Shown here: positions 7,394 through 14,504 of the stretch, piece after piece
Numbering within the stretch: position 1 is the first letter of the stretch
Layout: every line of letters begins with the position of its first letter
Program-made: the position numbers and the translations under genes
Notes under the pieces: model-generated
Databases searched by the model: none
What the model was told of the DNA's origin: nothing
What the model saw: the letters and a program-made list of their open reading frames with translations, nothing else
NCBI GenBank assembly: GCA_964589415.1
Contig: CAZPRQ010000029.1
Location: 1-16,994, forward strand
Direction of reading: 5' to 3'
Source of the DNA: CAZPRQ01 sp964589415
Lineage (GTDB): Bacteria; Patescibacteriota; Doudnabacteria; UBA920
DNA: 16,994 nt

Positions 7394-7765
7394 ATGACAA
7401 AATTGATCAAAAATGATAAAAATTTTAAGGCAAAAGTCATCAATTTTATCAAAACAGTTCCAAAAGGCAAAGTTGTAAGTTACGGGCAAGCAGCCGCCGT
7501 CTGTGGTAAGCCAAGGGGAGCGAGGGAAGTGGGGAGGATTTTGCGCAGTATCGATACATCTAAAAAAGTTGTGCCGTGGTGGAGAGTTTTAAATAACAGA
7601 GGAGTGATATCTATAAAAGGCAATTGGACCGCGGACAAAGAGTTGCAAGGTTTGCTGCTTAGAAAGGAAGGGGTTGAGGTGAGCGAGGGTTTAACATTGG
7701 ACATTGAAAAATACAGGTTAGGATTTATGCATCAGGTGTCTCAATGGTCATCTTCGCGCAAATAA
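7394..7765 (+). CDS. Alkyltransferase-like (ATL) DNA-damage binding protein
   Basis: This 123-aa protein has the DNA-binding fold of O6-alkylguanine-DNA methyltransferases: a winged-helix region at residues 8-55 with VPKGKVVSYGQAA, and the arginine-finger region GAREVGRIL (Arg44). Where active methyltransferases have PCHRV, this one has PWWRV (61-65), so Trp62 replaces the methyl-accepting Cys. Known ATL proteins have PWHRV. They bind O6-alkylguanine, flip it out and hand it to nucleotide excision repair without removing the alkyl group. Here the second position after Pro is also changed (His63 to Trp). ATG 7394 is chosen; TTG 7385, directly after the zwf stop, is possible. The last nine or so residues are encoded by one arm of a 19-bp inverted repeat and do not look like family sequence. 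Function is inferred from family. Confidence 0.9.
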   Translation: MTKLIKNDKNFKAKVINFIKTVPKGKVVSYGQAAAVCGKPRGAREVGRILRSIDTSKKVVPWWRVLNNRGVISIKGNWTADKELQGLLLRKEGVEVSEGLTLDIEKYRLGFMHQVSQWSSSRK

Positions 7766-7844
7766 GGAGAGTAAAGGAGCTAAGCTCGATTACCATCAAT
7801 TTTTTTATAAATAAACATCATTGCCTGCGCGAAGATGACCATTG
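7742..7844. repeat. 19-bp perfect inverted repeat at the end of the ATL gene
   Basis: Bases 7742-7760 (CAATGGTCATCTTCGCGCA) are the reverse complement of 7826-7844, with 65 bases between. The left arm encodes the last residues of the ATL protein and the right arm lies just before the next gene. There is no T-run after the right arm, so it is not a standard terminator. It could be a target footprint of a mobile element or an mRNA-stability hairpin. Confidence 0.85.
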
Positions 7845-7877
7845 GAGTGCGCAAGTTCTAAGAGAATAATAAATGGT

Positions 7878-8144
7878 ATGCAAGACCAGCCGGAATTAAA
7901 AGAAATATTGGAAATCGCTCGGGATAACCAGAGGATGATTAAGGTTTTATATAGGAAGCTTTATTGGCAAAGAATTTGGTCGTGGGTGAAGCTCGTCTTA
8001 ATTGTCGTGGTTTTATTGTGGGCCTATTGGCAAATCCGCCCGGTGTTAAATAAAATAAACAGTATTTACGAATCCAGCAAAAGCGTTGAAAATTATTCCA
8101 AAAGCAAATTGGATGAATTAAAAGAATTGATCCGATTAAGGTAG
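7878..8144 (+). CDS. Small single-span membrane protein, hypothetical
   Basis: This 88-aa protein is not assigned to a family. Residues 1-32 are charged and probably helical (LKEILEIARDNQRMIKVLYRKLYWQRIW), residues 33-53 are one membrane helix (WVKLVLIVVVLLWAYW), and residues 55-88 form a charged, likely coiled tail. The ATG at 7878 is preferred over an in-frame TTG at 7842, because the earlier start would fall inside the right arm of the inverted repeat and give an unlikely N-terminus. The arrangement of charged helix, membrane helix and coiled tail suggests a scaffold or envelope protein, but there is no functional evidence. Confidence 0.7.
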   Translation: MQDQPELKEILEIARDNQRMIKVLYRKLYWQRIWSWVKLVLIVVVLLWAYWQIRPVLNKINSIYESSKSVENYSKSKLDELKELIRLR

Positions 8145-8195
8145 ATGGTTGAAAATATTCAAAATCAAAGAATCATATTCGGAGGCGGCTCCCAA

Positions 8196-8221
8196 TACCA
8201 ATCCGTCTTTGGCGGATGGTA
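8196..8221. repeat. Short palindromic repeat (ATCCG...CGGAT type)
   Basis: TACCAATCCG (8196-8205) pairs with CGGATGGTA (8213-8221) with one bulged A. It lies in the 131-bp spacer before msrA. A related palindrome with ATCCGCC/GGCGGAT arms is at 15574-15601. No T-run follows, so it is more likely an interspersed repeat than a terminator. Confidence 0.5.
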
Positions 8222-8275
8222 CGGGGCAAGGCTTCTTTCAAAAGCAACCCCTAAGGCTCTGTTGATATTTATGTT

Positions 8276-8836
8276 ATGAGTAATAAAGATTATTATTTGG
8301 AAAACATTATTTTTGGAGGGGGTTGTTTTTGGTGCGTGGAGGCGGTAGTACAGAGGCTTAAAGGGGTAATTAGCGTAAAATCCGGCTACGCGGGCGGCGA
8401 CGTGGAAAATCCAACATACGAACAGGTATCCAGCGGGACCAGTGGGCACATAGAGGTGGTGCAAGTTGAGTTCGATCCCCAAATAATCACGCTCGATGAT
8501 TTGTTGTCCGTATTTTTTTCATCACACGATCCTACATCAAAAGACAGGCAGGGGAATGACGCGGGAGAGCAGTATCGCAGTGTAATTTTTTACACATCAG
8601 AAAATCAAAAAGCAGGCATCCAGAATTTTATTAAAAAATTGGAAATCGATGGAGTTTATTCCAAATCGATTGTTACGGAAGTCAAACCCGCCGGAAAATT
8701 TTACGAAGCCGAAGGATATCACCAAAATTATTATAACAACAATAAAAATAAGTCTTACTGCCAATTTGTGATTGATCCTAAAATAGTTAAGCTGCGCCAG
8801 AATTACGCGCGATTGCTCAAAAATGAAAAAAGATAA
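8276..8836 (+). CDS. msrA: Peptide-methionine (S)-S-oxide reductase
   Basis: This enzyme reduces the S-epimer of methionine sulfoxide in proteins and free methionine, using thioredoxin or a similar donor. The 186-aa protein has the catalytic motif GGCFWC (15-20), with reactive Cys17 followed by Trp19, Cys20 and Glu22. Other MsrA signatures follow: SGYAGGDVENPTYEQV, SGTSGHIEVVQVEFDP, SSHDPTSKDRQGNDAGEQYRS, and AEGYHQNYY near the C-terminus. The Cys in KSYCQFVIDPK is a likely resolving residue. No signal peptide is seen, so it is cytosolic. The ATG at 8276 is in frame; another ATG five bases earlier is not. Its 3' end overlaps the next gene by 14 bases, which suggests translational coupling. 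It sits near zwf and gnd, whose NADPH could feed the thioredoxin system. Confidence 0.97.
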   Translation: MSNKDYYLENIIFGGGCFWCVEAVVQRLKGVISVKSGYAGGDVENPTYEQVSSGTSGHIEVVQVEFDPQIITLDDLLSVFFSSHDPTSKDRQGNDAGEQYRSVIFYTSENQKAGIQNFIKKLEIDGVYSKSIVTEVKPAGKFYEAEGYHQNYYNNNKNKSYCQFVIDPKIVKLRQNYARLLKNEKR

Positions 8837-9311
8837 AATTTTACATATTGAACAGTTGGTTCATTTGGAGGCCGATAAATTTCGGATTGTGCCAACCAAT
8901 GTTTTTGAAAAGGTTATTCCTTCATTTATCAACGCGGTTATCGCCTTTGGCCTGGCCACGCCCGCGCTGATTATTTTTGGACCGGGTTTGGTTTGGAAGA
9001 TTCTCGTAATTGTGATTTTTGGGTTGTATGAATCTTTTGTTTTTTTGTTTTTTAAAGATCGTTGTTTAGGTATGAAGATAATGGACACTTATTGGGCATC
9101 AAAGTACTCGTTTAAACAGCATTTGGTTTACAACATTTTTTATACCCTGAGTTTTGCAACTTTTCTGATTTATATTTGGTTTCCCTTGGATTTATTGCTT
9201 TTCAACCTCTTGGCTATACAACTGCCCAGCGTGCTTATGGAGGGCACAACTTTGCATGGCTATTTGGGCGGCATGAGGACGGTAAAAATTGTAATGAAAG
9301 GCGCAGACTAA
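8823..9311 (+). CDS. RDD-like membrane protein
   Basis: This 162-aa protein has a charged N-terminal stretch (1-27) and hydrophobic segments at about 30-52, 57-77, 99-118 and 119-138. The segment after the second helix, FKDRCLGMKIMDTYW, resembles the G-x-T-x-G-K/M-x-hydrophobic stretch of RDD-domain proteins, small membrane proteins of mostly unknown role (some linked to ion exchange). The start overlaps the msrA end by 14 bases and the stop overlaps the ATG of the GtrA-family gene by one base (TAATG), so the three probably form one operon. RDD assignment is by pattern only. Alternatively it may be an unassigned four-helix membrane protein. Confidence 0.75.
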   Translation: MKKDKILHIEQLVHLEADKFRIVPTNVFEKVIPSFINAVIAFGLATPALIIFGPGLVWKILVIVIFGLYESFVFLFFKDRCLGMKIMDTYWASKYSFKQHLVYNIFYTLSFATFLIYIWFPLDLLLFNLLAIQLPSVLMEGTTLHGYLGGMRTVKIVMKGAD

Positions 9312-9715
9312 TGAATTTATCCAAGGATTTTCTAAGTCAGTTTGCGAAATATTGCACGGTCAGCTTAATGACTTTAGCTTTGAATTTTATTATAATCGTG
9401 CTGTTAACCGAGCGTGTCGGGTTACACTATTTAATTTCCGTGGCAATCGGATTTTTTGTGGCGGTACTTTGCGGCTTCGCAATAAATTTTGTCTGGACTT
9501 TTCCGAAAACCAAAATTCACTTTTTATTTGGTTCCGGCAGATCTTTCGCGGTCGCCGTGCTTACCTTGGGCTTGATATTGATTACCACCTGGATTTTTAC
9601 CGAGCTGCTAAACGTTTATTATTTGGCGGCGAGGGGCATAGCCGCGGTTCTGGCGGGAATTTTTAGCTATAATTTAGATGCAGGCTGGACTTTTAAAATT
9701 AAATATTTATTTTAG
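9311..9715 (+). CDS. GtrA-family membrane protein
   Basis: This 134-aa protein has four predicted membrane helices, at about residues 12-34, 39-60, 77-97 and 104-124. GFAINFVWTF between helices 2 and 3, and a near-C-terminal YNLDAGWTFK, match the characteristic W-T-F turns of the GtrA/DPMS family. Members help move lipid-linked sugars across the membrane or support cell-surface glycan synthesis. The ATG at 9311 overlaps the stop of the preceding gene (TAATG), so translation is likely coupled. No glycosyltransferase lies next to it here, so its sugar partner is unknown. Confidence 0.9.
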   Translation: MNLSKDFLSQFAKYCTVSLMTLALNFIIIVLLTERVGLHYLISVAIGFFVAVLCGFAINFVWTFPKTKIHFLFGSGRSFAVAVLTLGLILITTWIFTELLNVYYLAARGIAAVLAGIFSYNLDAGWTFKIKYLF

Positions 9716-9743
9716 CCATTAATTTATTAAGTGTTTACTTAAA

Positions 9744-10715
9744 ATGAATATCGCAATTTTCGGTTTAGGCAAAATGGGCGCGCAGATTGCCAGGAGGCTT
9801 CACAAGAACGGCTTTGAGGTTTTGGCTTGGAACCGCTCGGAAGGGCCGAGGCAGAAGTTTGACGCTTTTGTTGCCACAACCTCTCCCGCCATTCTGGCAC
9901 CCTCCCCTCATAAGGGGAGGGACGGGGAGAGGTTGTCTTCGCGTTCTTTTGACAATGTATCGGATCTGGTTAGCCTAATAGATGGCGAACCGAGAATTTT
10001 TTGGCTAATGCTGCCGCACGAGATTGTGGATGAATTTTTGCATGATCAATTATTAAAATATTTAAAAGCAGGGGACATTGTAATCGACGGCGGCAACAGC
10101 CACTATAAAGAATCCATAAAAAGGGCCGAAGCGTTAAGGGCTAAGGGTATAGTATTTTACGATTGCGGCACCAGCGGGGGCGTGTGGGGCGAGGAGAACG
10201 GTTTTGCGCTAATGGTTGGGGGGCCAAAAGAGCAGTGGTCTTTAGTGGAACCGATTTTTAAAGTTTTATCATCGGGGCAGAATTACGGACTGCTTGGAAA
10301 GAACGGCGCCGGGCATTTTGTAAAAATGGTGCACAATGGCATAGAATACGGTATGATGGAAGCAATAGGGGAAGGCTACGCTATTTTAAAAGCCAGTCAT
10401 TTTGAGCTCGATTTGTCGGAGGTTACCAGAGTTTATCAGGAAGGTACAGTAATAAGGAGCTGGCTGATAGATTTAACAAAAAATATTTTTGACCATGAAG
10501 ATGTGGAAAGTACTAGCGGTTACATACATCAGTTAGGTGAGGGCAAGTGGACAGTGGAGGCTGGGAAGGAGTTGGGTGTGGATGTCCGGGTGCTGGAAGA
10601 TTCAGTAAAAGTGAGAGATGAGTCCGCTGATGAAGCTAATCAAAATAAGTTTTCAAACAAAATCGTCGCTTTGCTTCGTAAGCAATTCGGCGGGCATGGT
10701 GTTAAAGAGAAATAA
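9744..10715 (+). CDS. gnd: 6-phosphogluconate dehydrogenase, decarboxylating (short form)
   Basis: This enzyme converts 6-phosphogluconate to ribulose-5-phosphate and CO2 with reduction of NAD(P)+. It has the N-terminal Rossmann motif GLGKMG (7-12), GGNS (116-119), GTSGG (142-146) and the catalytic stretch GHFVKMVHNG (190-199) with Lys194 and His197/Asn198. The 323-aa size belongs to the short YqeC-like form (about 300 aa), not the 470-aa form. Residues about 45-64 are encoded by a 61-bp palindrome (9876-9936), a stretch rich in Pro, Gly, Arg and Ser where the family normally has a short link between strands of the nucleotide domain. The frame is kept and the motifs on both sides are intact, so the enzyme may still work. 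It is 28 bases after the GtrA-family gene and has no clear Shine-Dalgarno site. Confidence 0.93.
   Translation: MNIAIFGLGKMGAQIARRLHKNGFEVLAWNRSEGPRQKFDAFVATTSPAILAPSPHKGRDGERLSSRSFDNVSDLVSLIDGEPRIFWLMLPHEIVDEFLHDQLLKYLKAGDIVIDGGNSHYKESIKRAEALRAKGIVFYDCGTSGGVWGEENGFALMVGGPKEQWSLVEPIFKVLSSGQNYGLLGKNGAGHFVKMVHNGIEYGMMEAIGEGYAILKASHFELDLSEVTRVYQEGTVIRSWLIDLTKNIFDHEDVESTSGYIHQLGEGKWTVEAGKELGVDVRVLEDSVKVRDESADEANQNKFSNKIVALLRKQFGGHGVKEK
9876..9936. repeat. In-frame palindromic element inside gnd
   Basis: The outer arms ACAACCTCTCCC (9876-9887) and GGGAGAGGTTGT (9925-9936) are perfectly complementary. The inner arms CCCTCCCCT (9900-9908) and AGGGGAGGG (9913-9921) close on a CATA loop. All of it lies within codons 45-65 of gnd. 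It resembles selfish palindromic elements that insert in frame into genes, as in Rickettsia, though no sequence kinship to those is claimed. Confidence 0.85.
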
Positions 10716-10718
10716 AAA

Positions 10719-10742
10719 GGCAAAGAGTGACTTTGCCCCTTT
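10719..10742 (+). terminator. Possible weak terminator after gnd
   Basis: GGCAAAG (10719-10725) pairs with CTTTGCC (10731-10737) around a 5-base loop, followed by only CCTTTG rather than a full T-run. It lies between gnd and the prepilin gene and may reduce, not stop, read-through. Confidence 0.5.
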
Positions 10743-10751
10743 GTAAAAACA

Positions 10752-11207
10752 ATGAAAGATAGTATTCAAAAAGGATTCACTTTAATTGAACTTCTGGTGG
10801 TCATTTCCATCATCGGTCTTTTGGCCAGCGTGGTTTTGGTGAGTTTGAATTCGGCGAGAGTTAAAGCGCGGGATGCCCAAAGAACTGCCTCTATCCGTCA
10901 ATTTCAAACCGCGGAAGAATTATATTTTGCTGATAATGGATTTTACGCTCAAAATAGTAACACAGGCAATAGCGATTTGCCGTTTTCTGACCCTGTTTTA
11001 ACTAACAATTTGACGCCGAAATATATGGGAAGTATGCCTAAAGACCCTTCCAATCCTTTCAACTATCATTATTATTATGCAAATGCTAATCCAGCCACGT
11101 GGTACGCGGTATATATTCCGTATGAAAATAAAAGTCCTTGTTATGTTTGTGCCGGAACAGCATGCGCACCCGGCCAGGGTTGGTGGGGTGTAAATATTTG
11201 TCAATAG
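10752..11207 (+). CDS. Type IV pilin / type II secretion pseudopilin precursor
   Basis: This 151-aa precursor has the class III prepilin signal: a short positive leader MKDSIQKG, cleavage after Gly8, then mature FTLIELLVVISIIGLLASVVL with the invariant Glu13 (position 5 of the mature protein). Residues 9-31 are the hydrophobic assembly helix. The globular part (about 45-151) starts with an amphipathic helix extension and ends with Cys130, Cys133, Cys138 and Cys150, probably two disulfides, in CYVC...C...C. PelD-like and other pilus-machine genes are not in the window. It should be cleaved and methylated by a PilD-type peptidase and assembled into a pilus or pseudopilus, used in CPR cells for attachment or DNA uptake. 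The start has no clear Shine-Dalgarno site. Confidence 0.95.
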   Translation: MKDSIQKGFTLIELLVVISIIGLLASVVLVSLNSARVKARDAQRTASIRQFQTAEELYFADNGFYAQNSNTGNSDLPFSDPVLTNNLTPKYMGSMPKDPSNPFNYHYYYANANPATWYAVYIPYENKSPCYVCAGTACAPGQGWWGVNICQ

Positions 11208-11476
11208 GGGAATTAATATAGACCTTTTGCAAAATAACATTCCGGCACAATTAAGTTGTTACACCCGAATCTGAGCTATATGATTTATTTTGGAGGCAGC
11301 GCGTTTTATCCCAAGTTTTGCCTTTACGCGACACTGGAAAATTCCGTTGCTTATAAAAGCGCGACCATTGACAGAGTAGCTGCGTCTATAATGTGAGTAC
11401 GGATTACGGGAAAATTTTTTTTAACAAATTAAATCAATTCGGCTGGTGAAGGGATGAAAAATTAATAAAAGGCAAT
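11208..11476. other. 269-bp spacer with a possible -10 element
   Basis: No ORF or tRNA is seen. TATAAT at 11387-11392 could serve the beta-helix gene 85 bases downstream, but the only TTGACA (11368-11373) is 13 bases away, too close for a normal promoter. CGCG-TTTTAT (11300s) and ATAAAAGCGCG (11353-11363) form an imperfect long-range inverted repeat. Nothing else stands out. Confidence 0.4.
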
Positions 11477-13804
11477 ATGTATAAATCGTTTATTCCAATT
11501 TTAAAAATCGCTTACGGCGCAATAATTGCGAGCTTGTTTTTGTCCCCGGCATCACCCGCTTTTGCCCTGCAGTATTGGGAATTGTTTCAACCCCAGGTTT
11601 TGGGAGAAACAATTCATGCCGCGCAAAGTTTGGTGAATAACCGCTCTTTGATTATAAGTGTTACCCCAAAGGATTTTAAGGATGGAAAATGGAATTACGA
11701 AATTGTTTGGAACCGTACTTTGGACAAACAAGGTTCGGTATATTTAAATAATACTCCTCTTGTAGTAGCAGCATCTAAGCAGGGTTCGGTTTTTACCGGC
11801 AATATCTTACCTGCCTTAAGCCGGAGTAAATTGGAATTTTACAGTTTGCCGAACAAAAAAGGCTTACTGTTGGCACGCAAGTATTTTACTGTCCTTGCAA
11901 CCCCGGCGACGGCAGCTGCGGCGCCTAGTTTTACCTGTCCGGACAAAACCACAAATGCTTTTACCGCCTGCTACTACGCGGGAATGAATTTTGAGAGCTT
12001 AAAAGCCACTTCCACCGTAAATTCAATAAATTTTAATTGGGAGATGGGAGGGCCTTCCGCCGCTATGTCTGCGGATTTTTTTTCCGCGCGCTATGAAGGT
12101 GAATTTAATTTCGATGCTGCCGAATACGTATTTACTGTAATTGCGGACGACGGTGTAAAATTATATATAGATAATCAGTTACTTATAAGTCAGTGGAAGG
12201 ATCAGCCCCCGACAACCTATACCGCATCAAAAACTCTTACTGCCGGTCCCCACAGCGTAAAAATGGAGTATTACGAAAAAACAGTCGGCGCGGTCGCCAA
12301 GCTGTCGTGGACAAAAGGAGCTTCTTCAAATCCTGTTCCCGCTCAAGACCCCGCTCCGGCGCCTGACCCGGCTCCCGTTTTCGCGCCCTCAAGTACTTTT
12401 CAAAGCAATATTCCATCTACCTACCCGGCGCCATTAAGGGTTTTTGATGTCGGCCCTGGCAAACAATATGAATCTTTTGCCTCGGTGCCTATGGATAAAT
12501 TAAAACCCGGCGATATGATAAAAGTGTATTGGAGGCAGGAACCATACCGTGAAAAGTTTGTGCTTGGGACATCGGGCACGGCCTCCGCGCCCATAGTTTT
12601 AACCGGTGTTTTGGGTCCAAATGGCGAAAGGCCGGTTATAGACGGAGAGAATGCCAGGGAGCACCCGGCGCTCGATTATTGGAATATGGAGCGCGGGATA
12701 ATTAAGGTTGGTGGTTCCAGCATTCCGGGCGACACTGTGGTCAAGTATATATTTATAGAAAATTTGGAAGTCAGAAACGCAAAAATCGGTAAAAAGTCTT
12801 ATGGTAAAAATACTTTAACTTTGTGGCCCTATGAATCGAACGCTGCCGGTATATACGTGGAGCAGGCGGAAAATTTAGTCATCCGCAACTGCGATGTCCA
12901 CGACAACGGCAACGGCATATTTATAGGCTCGCCGGTAAACACACCTTCCCGCAATGTTTTAATTACAGGCAATTACATTCACGACAATTCCTACTTTGGC
13001 GACGGGCAGCATCACAATGTTTACGTGTCGGGTATAAACATGGTGTTTGAATACAACTATATGAAGCTGGGGCGTGATTTCGGCAACAACATCAAAGACC
13101 GCTCGGCTTATTTGACCGTAAGATACAACTGGATAGAAGGCGGTAACCGCACCATTGACGCGGTCAATTCCGGTTTAATAGATAAAGTCACAAAAGAGTC
13201 CGGCGCTTTTCCGGAAGATTTGGTTTACGGCAATGTGCTGGTTAAGTTAAACGGCTACGACAACGACCAAATCATCCACTGGGGAGGCGATATTGATGTC
13301 GACAAGCCGCAAAATTGGAGAAAGAAAGTCAGCATTTTCAACAACACCATCATCGTTAAAAGAACTTCACAGGCCGTGGGTTTTTGGCTGGACAAAGATA
13401 TGAAAGCCGATATATTCAACAATCTTGTTTACGCGCCGGAAATTCCATATTATGGGATTGATCTAATTGGCGGCAGCGGCACTGCGGAAATTACTTTAAA
13501 AAATAATTGGATTTCCAAGGGCAGATGCGACAGCACGGGCAACAGCCTGCTGTTTTGCGCGAGGAAAGTGGCAGGCGGGAGCACGGTTAAATATATAGAC
13601 GGCGGGGGAAATATTTTTGGGGATGATCCTTTATTGGCCGACGCGGCAAACGATGACTACAAGCCAAAAGGGGATTCACCTTTGCTGGATAAGAGCGCGC
13701 CGATTGCCGGCATTTCCTTGGATAAACAGTATTTAAAACATTTGGGAGTGGAAGTCAGAATAACCGGCGGCTTGCCGGACGTTGGGGCGTTTGAAAAACC
13801 ATAA
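11477..13804 (+). CDS. Secreted PA14-domain and parallel beta-helix protein
   Basis: This 775-aa exported protein starts with a signal peptide of about 30 residues ending AFA (28-30). Residues about 31-140 form an unassigned domain. Residues about 150-280 are a PA14 domain, with ADFFSARYEGEF, YVFTVIADDGVKLYID and SVKMEYYE, which commonly binds carbohydrate. Residues 282-306 are a Pro/Ala/Asp linker of repeated PAPDPA-like units. Residues about 322-775 look like a right-handed beta-helix, with repeated rungs such as NLVIRNCDVHDNGNGIFIGS and NVLITGNYIHDNSYFGDGQHH, seen in polysaccharide lyases and related enzymes. The C-terminus DVGAFE is usual for such surface proteins. A polysaccharide-binding or cleaving role at the cell surface is inferred, as I cannot identify catalytic residues with certainty. 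AAAGG precedes the ATG. The next gene starts four bases after its stop. Confidence 0.88.
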   Translation: MYKSFIPILKIAYGAIIASLFLSPASPAFALQYWELFQPQVLGETIHAAQSLVNNRSLIISVTPKDFKDGKWNYEIVWNRTLDKQGSVYLNNTPLVVAASKQGSVFTGNILPALSRSKLEFYSLPNKKGLLLARKYFTVLATPATAAAAPSFTCPDKTTNAFTACYYAGMNFESLKATSTVNSINFNWEMGGPSAAMSADFFSARYEGEFNFDAAEYVFTVIADDGVKLYIDNQLLISQWKDQPPTTYTASKTLTAGPHSVKMEYYEKTVGAVAKLSWTKGASSNPVPAQDPAPAPDPAPVFAPSSTFQSNIPSTYPAPLRVFDVGPGKQYESFASVPMDKLKPGDMIKVYWRQEPYREKFVLGTSGTASAPIVLTGVLGPNGERPVIDGENAREHPALDYWNMERGIIKVGGSSIPGDTVVKYIFIENLEVRNAKIGKKSYGKNTLTLWPYESNAAGIYVEQAENLVIRNCDVHDNGNGIFIGSPVNTPSRNVLITGNYIHDNSYFGDGQHHNVYVSGINMVFEYNYMKLGRDFGNNIKDRSAYLTVRYNWIEGGNRTIDAVNSGLIDKVTKESGAFPEDLVYGNVLVKLNGYDNDQIIHWGGDIDVDKPQNWRKKVSIFNNTIIVKRTSQAVGFWLDKDMKADIFNNLVYAPEIPYYGIDLIGGSGTAEITLKNNWISKGRCDSTGNSLLFCARKVAGGSTVKYIDGGGNIFGDDPLLADAANDDYKPKGDSPLLDKSAPIAGISLDKQYLKHLGVEVRITGGLPDVGAFEKP

Positions 13805-13808
13805 GCCT

Positions 13809-14426
13809 ATGGAGCAATTTTATACTGAAGCTGAAAAAAAACTTTTTTTGGAATTGAATGACCCGAAAAAAATTCAGGATTATTTAAATTCCATTCCAGT
13901 AAATTTTGAATTAAAAGGGGAAACATGCCGGTCTGCGCGCATGGTTTTGGAAAAGCGCCAAGCCCATTGCATGGAAGGAGCCATGCTTGCCGCGGCTGTT
14001 TTGGAATTTCATGGCCATAAGCCATTGGTTTTGGATTTAAGGACCATTAAGCCGCATGATAATGACCATGTGGTAGCTTTGTTTAAACAAAGCGGCCGCT
14101 GGGGGGCGATTTCCAAAACTAACCACGCGGTACTTCGCTTTAGGGAGCCGATTTTTAAAACAATTCGAGAATTGGCTTTGTCTTACTTTCATGAATATTT
14201 TTTGGACAACGGGAAAAAAACACTTCGGGAATATTCGGAGCCGGTGGATTTAAACAGGTTTAACAATTTAAATTGGCGGACAACAGATAAAGATTTATTT
14301 GCCATACCTCGGGGCATAGATCGCGCTAGGCATTTTCCCATATTGCTGCCGGGACAAGCGAGGCAGCTACGCAAAGCCGATAAGGTAGAAATTGCGGCTG
14401 GAAAATTGGTAGAGTGGAAAAAATAG
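13809..14426 (+). CDS. Transglutaminase-like fold protein
   Basis: This 205-aa protein shows a papain/transglutaminase-like pattern. Cys54 begins a helix (AHCMEGAMLAAAVLEFHGH), followed by a strand (KPLVLDLRTI), then His87 in DNDHVVALFKQSGRWGAISKTN, aligning with the usual H-x-W...G-x-W-x-x-hydrophobic-D of that fold. The third position, normally Asp, appears to be Ser102, so activity may be altered or absent. The ATG at 13809 follows the beta-helix gene's stop by four bases. An in-frame TTG at 13782 overlaps that gene and is less likely. No signal peptide is seen, so it is probably cytosolic, unlike its neighbour. Coupling to the secreted beta-helix gene suggests co-expression. A perfect hairpin follows at 14434-14477. 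The fold call is by motif and is moderately certain. Confidence 0.7.
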   Translation: MEQFYTEAEKKLFLELNDPKKIQDYLNSIPVNFELKGETCRSARMVLEKRQAHCMEGAMLAAAVLEFHGHKPLVLDLRTIKPHDNDHVVALFKQSGRWGAISKTNHAVLRFREPIFKTIRELALSYFHEYFLDNGKKTLREYSEPVDLNRFNNLNWRTTDKDLFAIPRGIDRARHFPILLPGQARQLRKADKVEIAAGKLVEWKK

Positions 14427-14433
14427 GTTACCA

Positions 14434-14477
14434 ATAACAAAGGGAATCTTTGCTAAAGCAAGGATTCCCTTTGTTAT
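14434..14477. terminator. Long hairpin, probable terminator or repeat
   Basis: ATAACAAAGGGAATC (14434-14448) pairs perfectly with 14463-14477, and the loop also pairs (TGCT/AGCA), giving about 20 pairs. No T-run follows on the plus strand, only GTTAAGTTTTG, so it is a poor classical terminator despite its stability. It sits 28 bases before the MITE-like element. Confidence 0.6.
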
Positions 14478-14504
14478 GTTAAGTTTTGAGCAAGCTTTAG
14501 TAAT

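Noticed and set aside
9866..9950. Frameshift in gnd
   Set aside because: The extra stretch keeps the frame and both flanking motifs are intact, so it is an insertion, not a break.
11368..11392. TTGACA and TATAAT as a promoter for the beta-helix gene
   Set aside because: The spacing is 13 bp, too short for a sigma-70 promoter. Only the -10 could be real.
12331..12396. Minisatellite in the beta-helix gene
   Set aside because: The short PAPDPA-type units are a normal proline-rich domain linker, with irregular DNA repeats.
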